Of a stretch of 64,000 nucleotides of DNA, positions 26,130 to 35,328 are shown piece by piece; position 1 is the stretch's first letter; the number at the start of each line of letters is the position of its first letter. The notes beneath the pieces are model-generated. The model saw nothing but the letters and a program-made list of their open reading frames with translations, made no database searches and was not told where the DNA came from. Source of the stretch: Oceanicoccus sagamiensis (lineage in GTDB: Bacteria; Pseudomonadota; Gammaproteobacteria; Pseudomonadales; Dasaniaceae); contig NZ_CP019343.1 of the NCBI RefSeq assembly GCF_002117105.1, positions 3,162,001 to 3,226,000 of the forward strand. The letters run 5' to 3'. Both the position numbers and the translations under genes were made by a program.

Positions 26130-27374
26130 ATGGATAAGGCATTACTGGGTACTGGCACTTTTACAGGTCAGGACCCTATCTTTCGTTTATTACAACAATA
26201 CCGTCAGGACCAACGCCCCTATAAGCTGGATTTGGGTATTGGTGTCTACCGCGATCATCTTAATCGCTCGCCCATCTTTGCTGCGATAAAACAAGCAGAA
26301 CAATGGCGCGTCGATAATGAAGAAGATAAAGCCTATATCGGCCCCTTGGGTGATATCGCCTTTTGCCAGGCGATTAGTGAATTAGCCTTGGGCCAAACAC
26401 TGGCGCAAACCTTATCGCAGCGCATAGCCTATGCCCAAACCCCGGGTGGAGTAGGCGCACTGCGTTTAGCGTTTGAGTTATTAAAATCCACCAACCCGGA
26501 TGGCACCCTTTGGGTAAGTGATACCACCTGGCAAGTCCATCACCCCATAGCTGAGGGGGCAGGCTTGCCCGTTAATACCTATGCCTACTACCAGCGCGAA
26601 CTAGGGCGTTTGCCCTTTACTGATTTGCTGGAACAATTAATGGCAGCAAAGGCCGGTGATGCGATTTTATTACAGGCCGGTTGTCATAACCCCACCGGTC
26701 TGGATTTTTCATTAGAGCAGTGGCAGCTATTAGCAGAGCTATGCCAGCAAAAGCAATTACTGCCGGTTATCGATATGGCCTACCACGGTTTAGGGGCGGG
26801 CCTTGAAATAGAACAGCAAGGTTTACAGCTAATGGCTAAATCCCTTAGCGAATTAATTCTCTGCTATACCTGCTCAAAAAACTTTGGTTTATACCGCGAT
26901 AGAACCGGTATGGTAATGGCCTTATCCGCCACACCTGAACATAGGCCCGTACTAGAACAACAATGGATGCAATTGGCTACCCAACATTATTTTACGCCTC
27001 CTGCTCACGGTGCCAGTTTGGTAAAGCGTATCCTGCAACAACCAGCGTTACGTACCCTCTGGTGTGAAGAGTTGGAGGCCATCCGCCAGCGTTTAATTAC
27101 CATCCGTTTACAGCTAACAAAAGCCCTAAGTGCTGCGATACCTCAACGTCAGTGGGATTTTTTATTACAGGGTAGCGGTATGTTTGCCATGTTCCCCCTA
27201 AGCAGCGTAGAAATATTAGCCTTGCAAAGCCATCACGCAATTTATATTGTGGATAACGGGCGGGTTAACCTATCCGGTATCAACGAGAAAAACCTACCAG
27301 TCTTAGTAGCCGCGATTGCCGAACGGATTACGGATACTGAGCTTGAGGAATTAGAGAATGCTGCAGCTATATAG
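26130..27374 (+). CDS. Aromatic-amino-acid/aspartate aminotransferase, class I
   Basis: A 414-residue PLP aminotransferase of the AspC/TyrB group: LDLGIGVYRDHLNRSPIF, AYIGPLGDIAFCQAI, QAGCHNPTGLDFSLEQW, PVIDMAYHGLGAGLE, the PLP lysine in CYTCSKNFGLYRDRTGM and the substrate-carboxylate Arg near VDNGRVNLSGI. In this cluster it most likely makes 4-hydroxyphenylpyruvate (or phenylpyruvate) from tyrosine for HppD. It overlaps the maiA start by 17 bases in another frame, indicating tight coupling. Aspartate specificity cannot be excluded. Confidence 0.9.
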   Translation: MDKALLGTGTFTGQDPIFRLLQQYRQDQRPYKLDLGIGVYRDHLNRSPIFAAIKQAEQWRVDNEEDKAYIGPLGDIAFCQAISELALGQTLAQTLSQRIAYAQTPGGVGALRLAFELLKSTNPDGTLWVSDTTWQVHHPIAEGAGLPVNTYAYYQRELGRLPFTDLLEQLMAAKAGDAILLQAGCHNPTGLDFSLEQWQLLAELCQQKQLLPVIDMAYHGLGAGLEIEQQGLQLMAKSLSELILCYTCSKNFGLYRDRTGMVMALSATPEHRPVLEQQWMQLATQHYFTPPAHGASLVKRILQQPALRTLWCEELEAIRQRLITIRLQLTKALSAAIPQRQWDFLLQGSGMFAMFPLSSVEILALQSHHAIYIVDNGRVNLSGINEKNLPVLVAAIAERITDTELEELENAAAI

Positions 27375-27996
27375 TTACTATCGTTCATCCGCCGCTTACC
27401 GCGTCCGTATTGCCCTGGCCTTAAAAGGACTGGCCTTTGAGTCTATTCCAGTTAACCTGCTGGAGCAGGAAAATTATCGACAAAGCTATCTTGATAAAAA
27501 CCCGCAGGGTTTAGTACCAGCCTTGGATATTGGTGGGCAGATACTTAACCAGTCGCTGGCCATTATGGAATATCTGGAAGAAGTTAACCCCAAGCCCGCC
27601 TTATTACCCGCTGACCCTATCGAAAGAGCACAGATCAGATCGCTAGCCTATGAGGTCGCTATTGATATCCATCCTATTAATAATCTACGGATTATTAATT
27701 TTCTGACCAGTGAGTGGCAACATAGCGAAAGTAACAAGTTTGAATGGTTACACCACTGGATGACTACCGGTTTTGCAGCAATAGAAAACCGTTTACAGCA
27801 GGGCAGTCAGGGCCAGTTTTGTTTTGGTGATACCGTGACATTGGCTGATATCTGCCTAATCCCGCAAGTCTATAATGCCCACCGTTTTGAATGCCCTATG
27901 GATGACTTTCCGCTAATTAATGCTATTGTTAGCCACTGTAATACGTTGGATGCCTTTAAGCGTGCCGCACCAGAGGCGCAACCTGATAGCCCTTAA
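27358..27996 (+). CDS. maiA: Maleylacetoacetate isomerase (zeta-class GST)
   Basis: Isomerises maleylacetoacetate to fumarylacetoacetate with glutathione. 212 residues, the usual size. The zeta-class signature is YSYYRSSAAYRVRIALALKGL, followed by NPQGLVPALDIGG and LNQSLAIMEYLEE in the glutathione site and an all-helical C-domain with VTLADICLIPQVYNAHRF. It is the last gene of the tyrosine run, which includes hppD and fumarylacetoacetase. The start overlaps the aminotransferase gene by 17 bases. Confidence 0.95.
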   Translation: MLQLYSYYRSSAAYRVRIALALKGLAFESIPVNLLEQENYRQSYLDKNPQGLVPALDIGGQILNQSLAIMEYLEEVNPKPALLPADPIERAQIRSLAYEVAIDIHPINNLRIINFLTSEWQHSESNKFEWLHHWMTTGFAAIENRLQQGSQGQFCFGDTVTLADICLIPQVYNAHRFECPMDDFPLINAIVSHCNTLDAFKRAAPEAQPDSP

Positions 27997-28020
27997 ACCA
28001 TTGGCTAGCATGAGTAACCT

Positions 28021-28434
28021 ATGAAGCTAGAAATTACGAATGACCCTAGAGTTGAGGATGATGACTATATCATTGGTAAAACTCGGGAATATAACTCGAA
28101 GTATGTACCCAATGAGTTTGAGCTGTTATCGGTTTTTTATAAAACTAAAGATGGTGAGGTTATAGCGGGCCTCACTGGTAAGACCTTCTGGGATTGGCTT
28201 CATGTAGATTACTTATGGGTTAGTGAACCCAGAAGGGGTGATGGTCTCGGTTCAAAAGTAATGCTTGCAGCTGAAAAGGAAGCCATAGAACGAGGTTGTG
28301 TTGGCTCAACATTGGATACATTTAGCTTTCAGGCATTGGAATTTTATAAATCGCTTGATTATTCTATCGTGGGCACACTTTCCGGCTATATGGGAAAATA
28401 TGAAAGGTATTTTCTACAAAAGAGGTTGGGGTAA
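28021..28434 (+). CDS. GNAT family acetyltransferase
   Basis: A 137-residue GNAT protein. VDYLWVSEPRRGDGLGSKVMLAAEKEAIERGC is the acetyl-CoA-binding beta4-alpha3 region with an RxGDGLG version of the R/QxxGxG/A loop, followed by LDTFSFQALEFYKSLDYSIVGTLSGY. The substrate is unknown. It follows maiA by 24 bases with no terminator seen, so it may be cotranscribed by chance. The region from here to 32 kb holds short genes unrelated to each other and looks accessory. Confidence 0.82.
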   Translation: MKLEITNDPRVEDDDYIIGKTREYNSKYVPNEFELLSVFYKTKDGEVIAGLTGKTFWDWLHVDYLWVSEPRRGDGLGSKVMLAAEKEAIERGCVGSTLDTFSFQALEFYKSLDYSIVGTLSGYMGKYERYFLQKRLG

Positions 28435-28508
28435 AGTAAGTTATAAGATCACCAGAGCATTATTTGTACTAAGTGCTTTGGTTTATATTGGAAATTATAG
28501 GCGAAAAA

Positions 28509-29849
28509 ATGACTCTATGGACCCCCGATAGCTGGAGAGCCTTACCCGCTTTGCAGCAACCCCACTATAACGACCAGGCGCAACTGCTAACTATAGAAGA
28601 ACAGTTACGCCAGCAGCCGCCACTGGTCTTTGCCGATGAAGTTAGCCAATTGCGCCGGCAATTAGCGGATGCGGCCCAAGGCAAAGCCTTTTTATTACAA
28701 GGGGGCGATTGCGCAGAAACCTTTGCAGATTTTTCCTCCGCAGGTATCAGGGATTTATTTAAAGTCCTGATGCAAATGGCAGTGGTATTAACCTATGCGG
28801 GCCGCAAGCCGGTGATTAAAGTAGGGCGCTTAGCGGGGCAGTTTGCCAAACCCCGCTCAGCGGATACAGAAGTACGTGAGGGTATAGAGCTACCGTCCTT
28901 CCGTGGTGATAGCGTTAATGGTGTTGAGTTTACCGCCGCCGCAAGAGCCGCTGACCCTGAGCGTATGCTACAGGCATATCATCAATCTACAGCAACATTA
29001 AATCTGGTGCGCGCTTTTGCCCAGGGTGGCTTGGCGGATCTACATCAGGTTAATGACTGGATTTTAAGTTTTGTTCGCGGCAACCCTGGCTGTGACCAGT
29101 ATTTACAGTTGGCCCATCAAATTAAGGATGCATTGGCTTTTATGGAGGTCTGCGGTATTACCTCAGAGACCAGTTCGGCGTTAAGGAGCACCACCTTATT
29201 TACCTCCCATGAGGCATTGCTATTAAATTACGAGCAGGCCCTAACCCGACAGGATAGTACTTCAGGTCAATGGTTTGATTGTTCGGCGCATATGTTATGG
29301 GTGGGTGAGCGTACCCGTCAGTTGGATGGTGCGCATATTGAGTTTCTGCGGGGTATTGCGAACCCTGTGGGCGTAAAGATTAGTAATGCGATAGCGGCGG
29401 ATGATTTACTGCGGTTGGTAGATATTTTAAACCCCGAGAATGAAGCGGGGCGGTTAACGTTAATTTCACGGATGGGTGCAGATAAGACCGAGCAGTTTTT
29501 ACCTGCTCTGGCAAAGCGTATAGCCGATGAAGGTCGGCAGGTGGTTTGGTCCTGCGACCCTATGCATGGCAATACGGTAAAGGCGGCCAATGGTTATAAG
29601 ACCCGCTCCTTCGATCATATTATGCTGGAAATTGAGCAGTTTTTTGCTGTGCTATCAGCTTGTGGTCAGCATGCCGGTGGTTTGCATTTAGAAATGACCG
29701 GGGCTCATGTCACGGAATGTGTAGGCGGTGCTTACCATGTCTCCGAAGAAGATTTGGCCAGTTGCTATCAAACCCAGTGCGACCCCCGGTTAAATGCACA
29801 GCAGGTGTTGGAGTTATCATTTAAAGTGGCGGAACTCATAAAGTCTTAA
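28509..29849 (+). CDS. 3-deoxy-7-phosphoheptulonate synthase, class II
   Basis: Condenses phosphoenolpyruvate and erythrose 4-phosphate to DAHP, the first shikimate pathway step. The class II (plant-like) type is recognised from [53 protein letters not shown] and CDPMHGNT. The chosen start is the ATG at 28509 because the family begins [10 protein letters not shown]; an upstream in-frame ATG at 28473 adds a poor 12-residue leader. About 446 residues. Class II enzymes often serve secondary metabolism or an unregulated branch. It sits in an aromatic degradation neighbourhood, which is odd for a biosynthetic enzyme and could serve a special aromatic product. Confidence 0.92.
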   Translation: MTLWTPDSWRALPALQQPHYNDQAQLLTIEEQLRQQPPLVFADEVSQLRRQLADAAQGKAFLLQGGDCAETFADFSSAGIRDLFKVLMQMAVVLTYAGRKPVIKVGRLAGQFAKPRSADTEVREGIELPSFRGDSVNGVEFTAAARAADPERMLQAYHQSTATLNLVRAFAQGGLADLHQVNDWILSFVRGNPGCDQYLQLAHQIKDALAFMEVCGITSETSSALRSTTLFTSHEALLLNYEQALTRQDSTSGQWFDCSAHMLWVGERTRQLDGAHIEFLRGIANPVGVKISNAIAADDLLRLVDILNPENEAGRLTLISRMGADKTEQFLPALAKRIADEGRQVVWSCDPMHGNTVKAANGYKTRSFDHIMLEIEQFFAVLSACGQHAGGLHLEMTGAHVTECVGGAYHVSEEDLASCYQTQCDPRLNAQQVLELSFKVAELIKS

Positions 29850-30013
29850 GACCCACAGTTCGTCAGTCACATCTTTCTCTGTCAAAAGTGTTAAAAAAAT
29901 ATGTCATAAATGTCAATTACATAAGCTGAGTGATGTTATATCCTGCACCAGTCGTTTTTTAGCCATCAACCAATATCAATTATGGAGTTTACCTGCACGC
30001 ACAGGGAGTGGTT

Positions 30014-30853
30014 ATGCCAGAGCTGGAATTTAAGATGATGGGGCCTGTCTTTGATGATGGCGTTCCTTTACATCTTGTGACTGAGGGATTGACAGAACTT
30101 CAGTCCATTCTTGATAAACCCTATCTTCACCTCGAGAATAAACAGCGTATTTTCAGAAAAGATAGACAATCTTTCTATATAAAAGCGACATCCATCAGGC
30201 AGGGCTGCCTGATAGCTGACCTGGATATTATCTACCAGACAGCACAACTTGTTCTACCCGGAGTCATGGCTTATGGCCCTGATACCGTGTGGAATTACAC
30301 CAGGGAAACATGGGGCTTTTTAAAATTGATTTATGAACGCGCCAAAAAGGGTGAAACACCTAGTTATCAAACCAATGATAATGGTACGACTACGGTTGTT
30401 TATGGTGACGGCAATTATACGTTTAATGGCCCGGTAACCGTATTGGCGCAAGCCAGCATCCCCCATTACAAAAAACTCACCTCTCTGTTAAAAGTCGACG
30501 GCGTCAACTCAGTCCATTTGGGTAACGCAGATACACCTGAAGTAGTACTGGATGCCAGCAGTAAGGACCTTTTTAAACTGGATACCAAAATCGATACAGA
30601 CCCAATAGCCATTGATTGTGAGGTCTTTGATTTTAATAAACATAGTAATGGCGGAAAGTTAAAGGTGGCCATGGGGGAGGCGATTGATAAAGGCGAATAC
30701 AGTTTTACTGTCTTCGGCCGCCAGGGGCAGTCTGATTATATTTATTCCATGCTGCAACCCAGAGTGAATATCAAGTGTTTAAAAGAAGTGCAGATTGACC
30801 CTTTGGGTGAAACAAAAGTGGTTAGGCTGCATATTCTTGAGATTATTCCCTAA
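30014..30853 (+). CDS. Hypothetical protein, unrecognised
   Basis: A protein of about 279 residues that I do not recognise. The start is taken as the ATG at 30014, five bases after AGGGAG; a GTG at 30008 overlaps that ribosome site. It opens with a strand-rich part (ELEFKMMGPVFDDG), followed by a mixed region with IRQGCLIADLDIIYQTAQLVLPG and an amphipathic helix WNYTRETWGFLKLIYERAKKGE. After that comes a Gly/Asn/Thr-rich beta stretch, NGTTTVVYGDGNYTFNGPV, and a C-terminal half of strands. No signal peptide or membrane segment is certain. The first 160 bases upstream are A/T-rich. It is preceded by DAHP synthase and followed by an A/T-rich gap with a hairpin. It could belong to a mobile or accessory set; no function is proposed. 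Confidence 0.7.
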   Translation: MPELEFKMMGPVFDDGVPLHLVTEGLTELQSILDKPYLHLENKQRIFRKDRQSFYIKATSIRQGCLIADLDIIYQTAQLVLPGVMAYGPDTVWNYTRETWGFLKLIYERAKKGETPSYQTNDNGTTTVVYGDGNYTFNGPVTVLAQASIPHYKKLTSLLKVDGVNSVHLGNADTPEVVLDASSKDLFKLDTKIDTDPIAIDCEVFDFNKHSNGGKLKVAMGEAIDKGEYSFTVFGRQGQSDYIYSMLQPRVNIKCLKEVQIDPLGETKVVRLHILEIIP

Positions 30854-30908
30854 AGGGTTCAGGTCTATAGCTCAGAGGGTAGATAAAGCTGGTTATCGTA
30901 TTTTGGTT

Positions 30909-30932
30909 TTATAGATCATTTTTGATCTATAA
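30909..30932. promoter_or_regulatory. 10-base perfect hairpin in a 306-base A/T-rich gap
   Basis: TTATAGATCA (30909-30918) and TGATCTATAA (30923-30932) pair around TTTT. It is 55 bases after the hypothetical gene; there is no T tract, so an operator or weak terminator is possible. The remaining gap (30854-31159) is A/T-rich with a further partial copy, ATAGATCATAA, at about 30952. I see no other gene in it. Confidence 0.45.
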
Positions 30933-31159
30933 GTAGGTTTTTAGCCATAAATAGATCATAAATGATATTAAAATTAATAGCCTATCCCATCGTTTTAATG
31001 AATCATAGCGGTAGGGAGACTATTATGGATGGTTATCATCGCCTGGCCTATTCTATTAATGATTTTACCAAGGGAGCGTATAGCAGAAACATTAAGGTTA
31101 TAATTATTCAAAATACAGCCTAAATAATTGCTACCAATTTGCCTAAGAGTTTTGTCAAT

Positions 31160-31534
31160 ATGAGCCTTCCCGAATTAACCCAAGCCATCCCACAACTACC
31201 AACCGGTGATATCAACGAAACCGCCGATTTCTTTGAATCAAAGCTCGGTTTCACAGTGTTAAACAAATTCCCCGACCATGGCCATCTTATTGTAAGTAGA
31301 GGCAATGCAGAAATTCATTTCTGGCAAGCACCGAGTAAAGAAGAGGCCAAAGCTATCGCCAGTCAAAGTAGCTGCTATATCAGGGTAAATCATATTGAGG
31401 AGTTATTTGCTGAGTTTAAGCAAAGTGGTGCGCCCTTTGGTTATGAGTTGGCGGAGCAGCCATGGGGGATGAAAGAAATGCAGGTGAATGAGCCCTATGG
31501 CAATGCTATTCGCTTTGGTGAGTCAATAGGGTAG
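31160..31534 (+). CDS. VOC/bleomycin resistance family protein
   Basis: A short single VOC-domain protein (about 124 residues from the ATG at 31160; a TTG at 31139 is less likely). TQAIPQLPTGDINETADFFESKLGFTVL is the family opening, then EIHFWQAPS, CYIRVNHIEELFAEFK and NEPYGNAIRFGES at the end. In bleomycin resistance relatives such proteins bind the drug; many others bind metabolites. The gene is followed 6 bases later by a GNAT gene, so the two are likely cotranscribed. Resistance to a toxic compound is possible but unproven. Confidence 0.82.
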   Translation: MSLPELTQAIPQLPTGDINETADFFESKLGFTVLNKFPDHGHLIVSRGNAEIHFWQAPSKEEAKAIASQSSCYIRVNHIEELFAEFKQSGAPFGYELAEQPWGMKEMQVNEPYGNAIRFGESIG

Positions 31535-31540
31535 AAAGCA

Positions 31541-31951
31541 ATGATCGACTATAAAAATACCATCCCGCCGATTGAACAATACTGGCCACTTTTCCAAAGC
31601 ACCGGCTGGAATGATATTTATCAGGCGGATTCGCAAACCATTGAGAGGGCAATTTCTAACAGTACTTTTGCTGTTTGTGCCTATTCGGAAGGAAAGCTAG
31701 TTGGATTTGCTCGTGCCGTCTCGGATGGTGTGCTGTACGCAACGATTTATGATGTTATTGTTGTGCCAGAGTTTAAGTGCCAGGGTATTGGCAGCGCTCT
31801 GGTTTCTAATATTACCAAACAGTGCAAGGATGCCGGTGTTTTTAGCGTGCACCTGTTCGCCGCTGATGGGACTGAGCCTTTTTATAATCAGCAAGGCTTT
31901 AAAGCGCGGCCGCCTAATATGCCGGGGATGCGTTATGAGCCAATCAGTTAA
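31541..31951 (+). CDS. GNAT family N-acetyltransferase
   Basis: A 136-residue GNAT: KLVGFARAVSDGVLYATIYDVIVVPEFKCQGIGSALVSNITKQCKDAG contains the QGIG acetyl-CoA pyrophosphate loop, and VHLFAADGTEPFYNQQGFKARPPNMPGM is typical of the C-terminal end. Substrate unknown; it belongs to the common small-molecule N-acetyltransferases. It forms a two-gene unit with the VOC gene six bases upstream. A possible intrinsic terminator lies 105 bases downstream. Confidence 0.85.
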   Translation: MIDYKNTIPPIEQYWPLFQSTGWNDIYQADSQTIERAISNSTFAVCAYSEGKLVGFARAVSDGVLYATIYDVIVVPEFKCQGIGSALVSNITKQCKDAGVFSVHLFAADGTEPFYNQQGFKARPPNMPGMRYEPIS

Positions 31952-32055
31952 TCTCTTCAATACTATTGCTTGACGACAATTAGGACGCCACTTACTATTT
32001 CGCCACTACTTACCTTTCGCAGGCGCTATTCAGTTAGCCCACCTGCTTAAGGCGG

Positions 32056-32095
32056 AAAAACCGCTTGGCATTATCTTATGTTGGGCGGTTTTTTT
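32056..32095 (+). terminator. Possible terminator within the gap before phenylalanine hydroxylase
   Basis: AAAAACCGC (32056-32064) pairs with GCGGTTTTT (32085-32093) across a 20-base loop and is followed by two more T. The 386-base gap 31952-32337 otherwise shows no gene; its last 100 bases are A/T-rich and presumably hold the promoter of the hydroxylase. Confidence 0.4.
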
Positions 32096-32337
32096 ATTTC
32101 CAGGGAGTGGAAAATGATCGTTTATGTCGACTGATAGAATCTGTTTTATAGTCAACTGGAATCCCGCCCGTTCCATTGAGTTACCAATATCACCTCCAAA
32201 GAAAAAATTCCTCAAATAAGTAGCTTATACTGAATAAAATCTCCCAAATTATCTTTCCCCAAGAATTTATAGAAGAAAAAATCCCCTGTCCGTGCAGTAC
32301 GATACCTCAATAAAACCAACATACGGCGAGGTCATAG

Positions 32338-34082
32338 ATGAGCAGCCAGCAAGCCATCATCCAGAGTTTACCCCTGCATCTGCAACCCTTTGCAGCCGTG
32401 CAACACTACGAACACTATACCCCCGCGACCAAGCCGTCTGGCGATTTTTACTGCATCAACTTAGCAGCCAACTAAGCACCACCGCCCATCCGGTTTACCT
32501 TGAAGGTCTAAAGCGCACCGGCATCAACCTCGAAACTATCCCTCGAATAGAAACCATGAATGACTGCCTGCAAGCTATTGGCTGGCGGGCTGTGGTGGTT
32601 GATGGCTTTGTGCCGCCCGCCATCTTTATGGAATTTCAGGCCCATAAAGTGTTGGTAATCGCCGTTGATATGCGCTCCGTAGAGCATATGCTCTATACAC
32701 CAGCGCCAGATATTGTGCATGAGTCCGCAGGGCATGCGCCGTTTATTGTTGATGTGGATTATGCCGAGTTTTTACAGCGCTTTGGTGAGCTGGGTATGCG
32801 GGCGGTAGCGAGTCAGGGGGATATGGATGTTTACGAAGCTATTCGGCATTTATCCATTATTAAGGAAACGTCTTCAGCGACCGAGGCGGATATAGCAAAC
32901 GCTGAGCAGTCATTGCAGACGGCGATTGCTGCTAATAAAGAACCTTCTGAAGCGGCCTTATTGGCGCGCCTGCATTGGTGGACAGTTGAATATGGTTTGG
33001 TGGGAGAGTTAGATAACTACCGAATCTTTGGTGCCGGTTTACTCTCTTCATTGGGGGAAAGTGCTAACTGCCAAGACGACCAGCAGGTTAAAAAGCTGCC
33101 ATTGACGGTAGATGCCGTTGCCACCGCCTACGATATAACCACCGAACAACCCCAACTCTTTGTCACCAAAAACTGTCGCCATCTTACCCAGGTGTTAGAA
33201 GAATTTGCCCGCCAAATGTGTGTTAATCAGGGCGGCAGCCAATCACTTAATAAAGCCATTAACGCCAAAACCGTTAATACCGCAGTGACTAATAGCGGTT
33301 TGGAAATTTCAGGTCAGTTTAGTCGGGTGTTAACCGACGCCATGGGTAATCCTACCTATCTTTGTACTACAGGCCCAACCCAGTTGGCCTATAACGGTCA
33401 ACAATTAGAAGGGCATGGCACGGATCATCATGCAGAAGGTTTTGGTAGCCCGCTGGGTGGCTTGCAAGGTATGGAGCGTTGTTTGTCCAGTTATACTGTA
33501 GATGAACTAAAGCAGCATGGTATTGTGATTGGCGATCCTGTGGTATTGGAGTTTCTTTCGGGGATTGTAGTACGTGGGCGGTTACAAGCTATTGTCCGTC
33601 AGCAGCAAAAGAACCTGTTAATGAGCATTGACCAATGCACAGTCACAGCTCTTGACGGTGAAGTGCTGTTTAATCCCGACTGGGGTATTTACGATATGGC
33701 CGTGGGGGAGGATATAGTCTCGGTCTATGGCGGTTCCGCCGATCAGCAGAAATACCCTTTATATAAAGCTCCGTCTTCACAGGCGACAATTCAACAAGAC
33801 TATGATGCGGCCACTGATCGCTTATTTGATCTTTATAGTCAGGTACGTATGGCTCGCGAAACATCGGCAAATACCGATCAATTACTACAAACTATTTTAA
33901 CGACGGCCACCGACGAATGGTTATTACTCTTTGAAGCATTGGAGCTGGTTATACAGCATAAAGTTGATAGCGACTTAATAGCGCAGTTGCATGGTCTGCT
34001 TGCTGCCCAAGCCAAAGAGACCGACCCGCAGAAAGCCTGTTTAATCCATTATGGTTTAGAGCGTTTAGGCCTTACTCAATAG
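32338..34082 (+). CDS. Phenylalanine 4-monooxygenase, long form (one-base frameshift near start)
   Basis: Hydroxylates phenylalanine to tyrosine with a tetrahydropterin and non-haem iron. The iron site is DIVHESAGHAPFIVDVDYAEF with two His, plus Glu in HWWTVEYGLVGE, and DGFVPPAIFMEFQAHKVL precedes it. About 580 residues: the catalytic domain is the first 280, and a C-terminal extension of roughly 300 residues follows with no known role. The continuous downstream frame begins at a GTG at 32292 with a segment unlike the family. The ATG at 32338, preceded by GCGAGG, reads SSQQAIIQSLPLHLQPFAAV, then QHYEHYTP. One missing C in CCCCC at 32420-32424 joins it to RDQAVWRFLLHQLSSQL. So the true start is taken as 32338. 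The PTPS-like gene nearby may supply the pterin. Confidence 0.9.
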
Positions 34083-34533
34083 GCAGACAATGGCTATGTT
34101 TCATTTCCCGCAAATTAAAACTGGATTCAATGGTTTTAACACCGGGGAATTTAAGTAGCTTATTCATCGCAATATCGGAGAAATGATCCATGTTTTTAGC
34201 GACAACTTTCATTAAGTAATCGTAACTGCCCGACATAGCATGGCACTCGATAATATGGTCTTCGGCCAGCACACAGTCGGCAAAGTGCTTTTCGTCATAG
34301 CTGGTATGGTCTTTCATTGAGACCTGAACAAAGGCGGTAATATCCAGCCCCAGCAAACGCTGGTCGACAATGGCAACATAGTTTTTGATCAGGCCAACAC
34401 TTTCCAGTTGTTTGACCCGGCGAAAACAGGGGGATTCAGACAGTCCGATTATTTCTGCCAGTTTGGCATTGGCCATCCGGCCATCCGCTTGCAGTAGGGT
34501 AAGTAATTGACGTTCAGCATCATCCAATTTCAC
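34072..34533 (-). CDS. Lrp/AsnC family regulator
   Basis: A 153-residue Lrp protein: HTH in LTLLQADGRMANAKLAEIIGLSESPCFRRVKQLE and RAM domain with CHAMSGSYDYLMKVVAKNMDHF. It lies tail-to-tail with the phenylalanine hydroxylase gene (11-base overlap) and is divergent from the PTPS-like gene 79 bases away. By position it may sense an aromatic amino acid and control the pterin gene and possibly the hydroxylase. It is one of three Lrp genes on the minus strand, each next to an amino acid catabolic gene. Confidence 0.88.
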   Translation of the reverse strand: MKLDDAERQLLTLLQADGRMANAKLAEIIGLSESPCFRRVKQLESVGLIKNYVAIVDQRLLGLDITAFVQVSMKDHTSYDEKHFADCVLAEDHIIECHAMSGSYDYLMKVVAKNMDHFSDIAMNKLLKFPGVKTIESSFNLREMKHSHCLPIE

Positions 34534-34612
34534 GGCAATATCCTTTCGCGGTTAGTGAAAGGGGATTTTTTCACGAATGGTTTCAAAATCCTATGGTTAA
34601 AAGAAAATAAAT

Positions 34613-35110
34613 ATGGAAAGCAGCAATACAGTACAGATAGAGCTGGATAACCAGTCACTGCATTTTTCCTGCGCGCATTTTACGGTGTTTTCAGCTAAAA
34701 GCCGTGAGCGCTTGCACGGACATAATTTTACTGTGCGGGCCAGAGCCTGGTCGTCGGTGGGTAATAATGGTTTGGCCTTTGATTACAATGAGTTAAAGAC
34801 TGCGCTACGGACTATTTGCCAGCGCCTTGATGAATATACCTTAATCCCTTTGTATTCACCCTATCTGGATATTAAAGAGCAGGGTGAGTATTTTTCTGTC
34901 AGCCATAACCAGCAAACTATGTTGCTATTGCAGAGCGATACACTGTTATTGCCCGTTAGTAATATCACGCTGGAAGAATTAAACGGTTTTATTATTGAGC
35001 AGCTGCAAAGCCGCAGTTTATTTGAGCGGCTTAGTATTGAGCGATTTGAATTATCTGTTTCTTCTGGGCCGGGGCAGCGTGTTAAGCGGGAGCTTAGGGT
35101 TCAGCCTTAA
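34613..35110 (+). CDS. 6-pyruvoyl-tetrahydropterin synthase/QueD family, atypical motif
   Basis: A 165-residue protein of the PTPS/QueD fold: FSCAHFTVF and ERLHGHNFTVRARAW supply the three zinc His, and LAFDYNELKTALRTICQRLDEYTLI is the usual following block, with Glu near LEELNGFIIEQL. In QueD the motif is C-x3-HGH, with Cys as catalytic residue, and a folate-pathway variant has E-x3-HGH. Here the residue four places before HGH is Arg (RERLHGH), with Glu at minus three, so neither motif is met. It is next to a phenylalanine hydroxylase, so a tetrahydropterin-cofactor role is plausible; queuosine (QueD) synthesis is less likely by context. Divergent from an Lrp gene. Confidence 0.85.
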   Translation: MESSNTVQIELDNQSLHFSCAHFTVFSAKSRERLHGHNFTVRARAWSSVGNNGLAFDYNELKTALRTICQRLDEYTLIPLYSPYLDIKEQGEYFSVSHNQQTMLLLQSDTLLLPVSNITLEELNGFIIEQLQSRSLFERLSIERFELSVSSGPGQRVKRELRVQP

Positions 35111-35328
35111 AATTAATTGGTTAGAGTAGGTGGGGATTTGTCGCTTTAAAGTGTCTTACATAAGAGGGAGGGGGTTTATTGTTTTCTATATTCAGGTGGA
35201 TAAAATTTGAGTGGTTTTCGTTGTAAGTCTTTGTTTTTAGGCATGTAGAAATTGTCTTTCGACAGTTTTACCCGTCAGTACATTGTCGCATCCTAGAGCA
35301 TCAAGTCATTGAAAATCAGGAGTGTGAT

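Noticed and set aside
30861-30900. tRNA-like string with TATAGCTCAGAGGGTAGA resembling a D-arm
   Set aside because: No matching D-stem, anticodon arm, T-arm or CCA follows; the downstream sequence is A/T-rich.
32010-32130. Reading frame with IQLAHLLKAEKPLGIILCWAVFLF, faintly like the start of UbiA
   Set aside because: It ends after about 40 codons at a TGA, lacks any conserved UbiA motif, and the sequence also forms a terminator-like hairpin.
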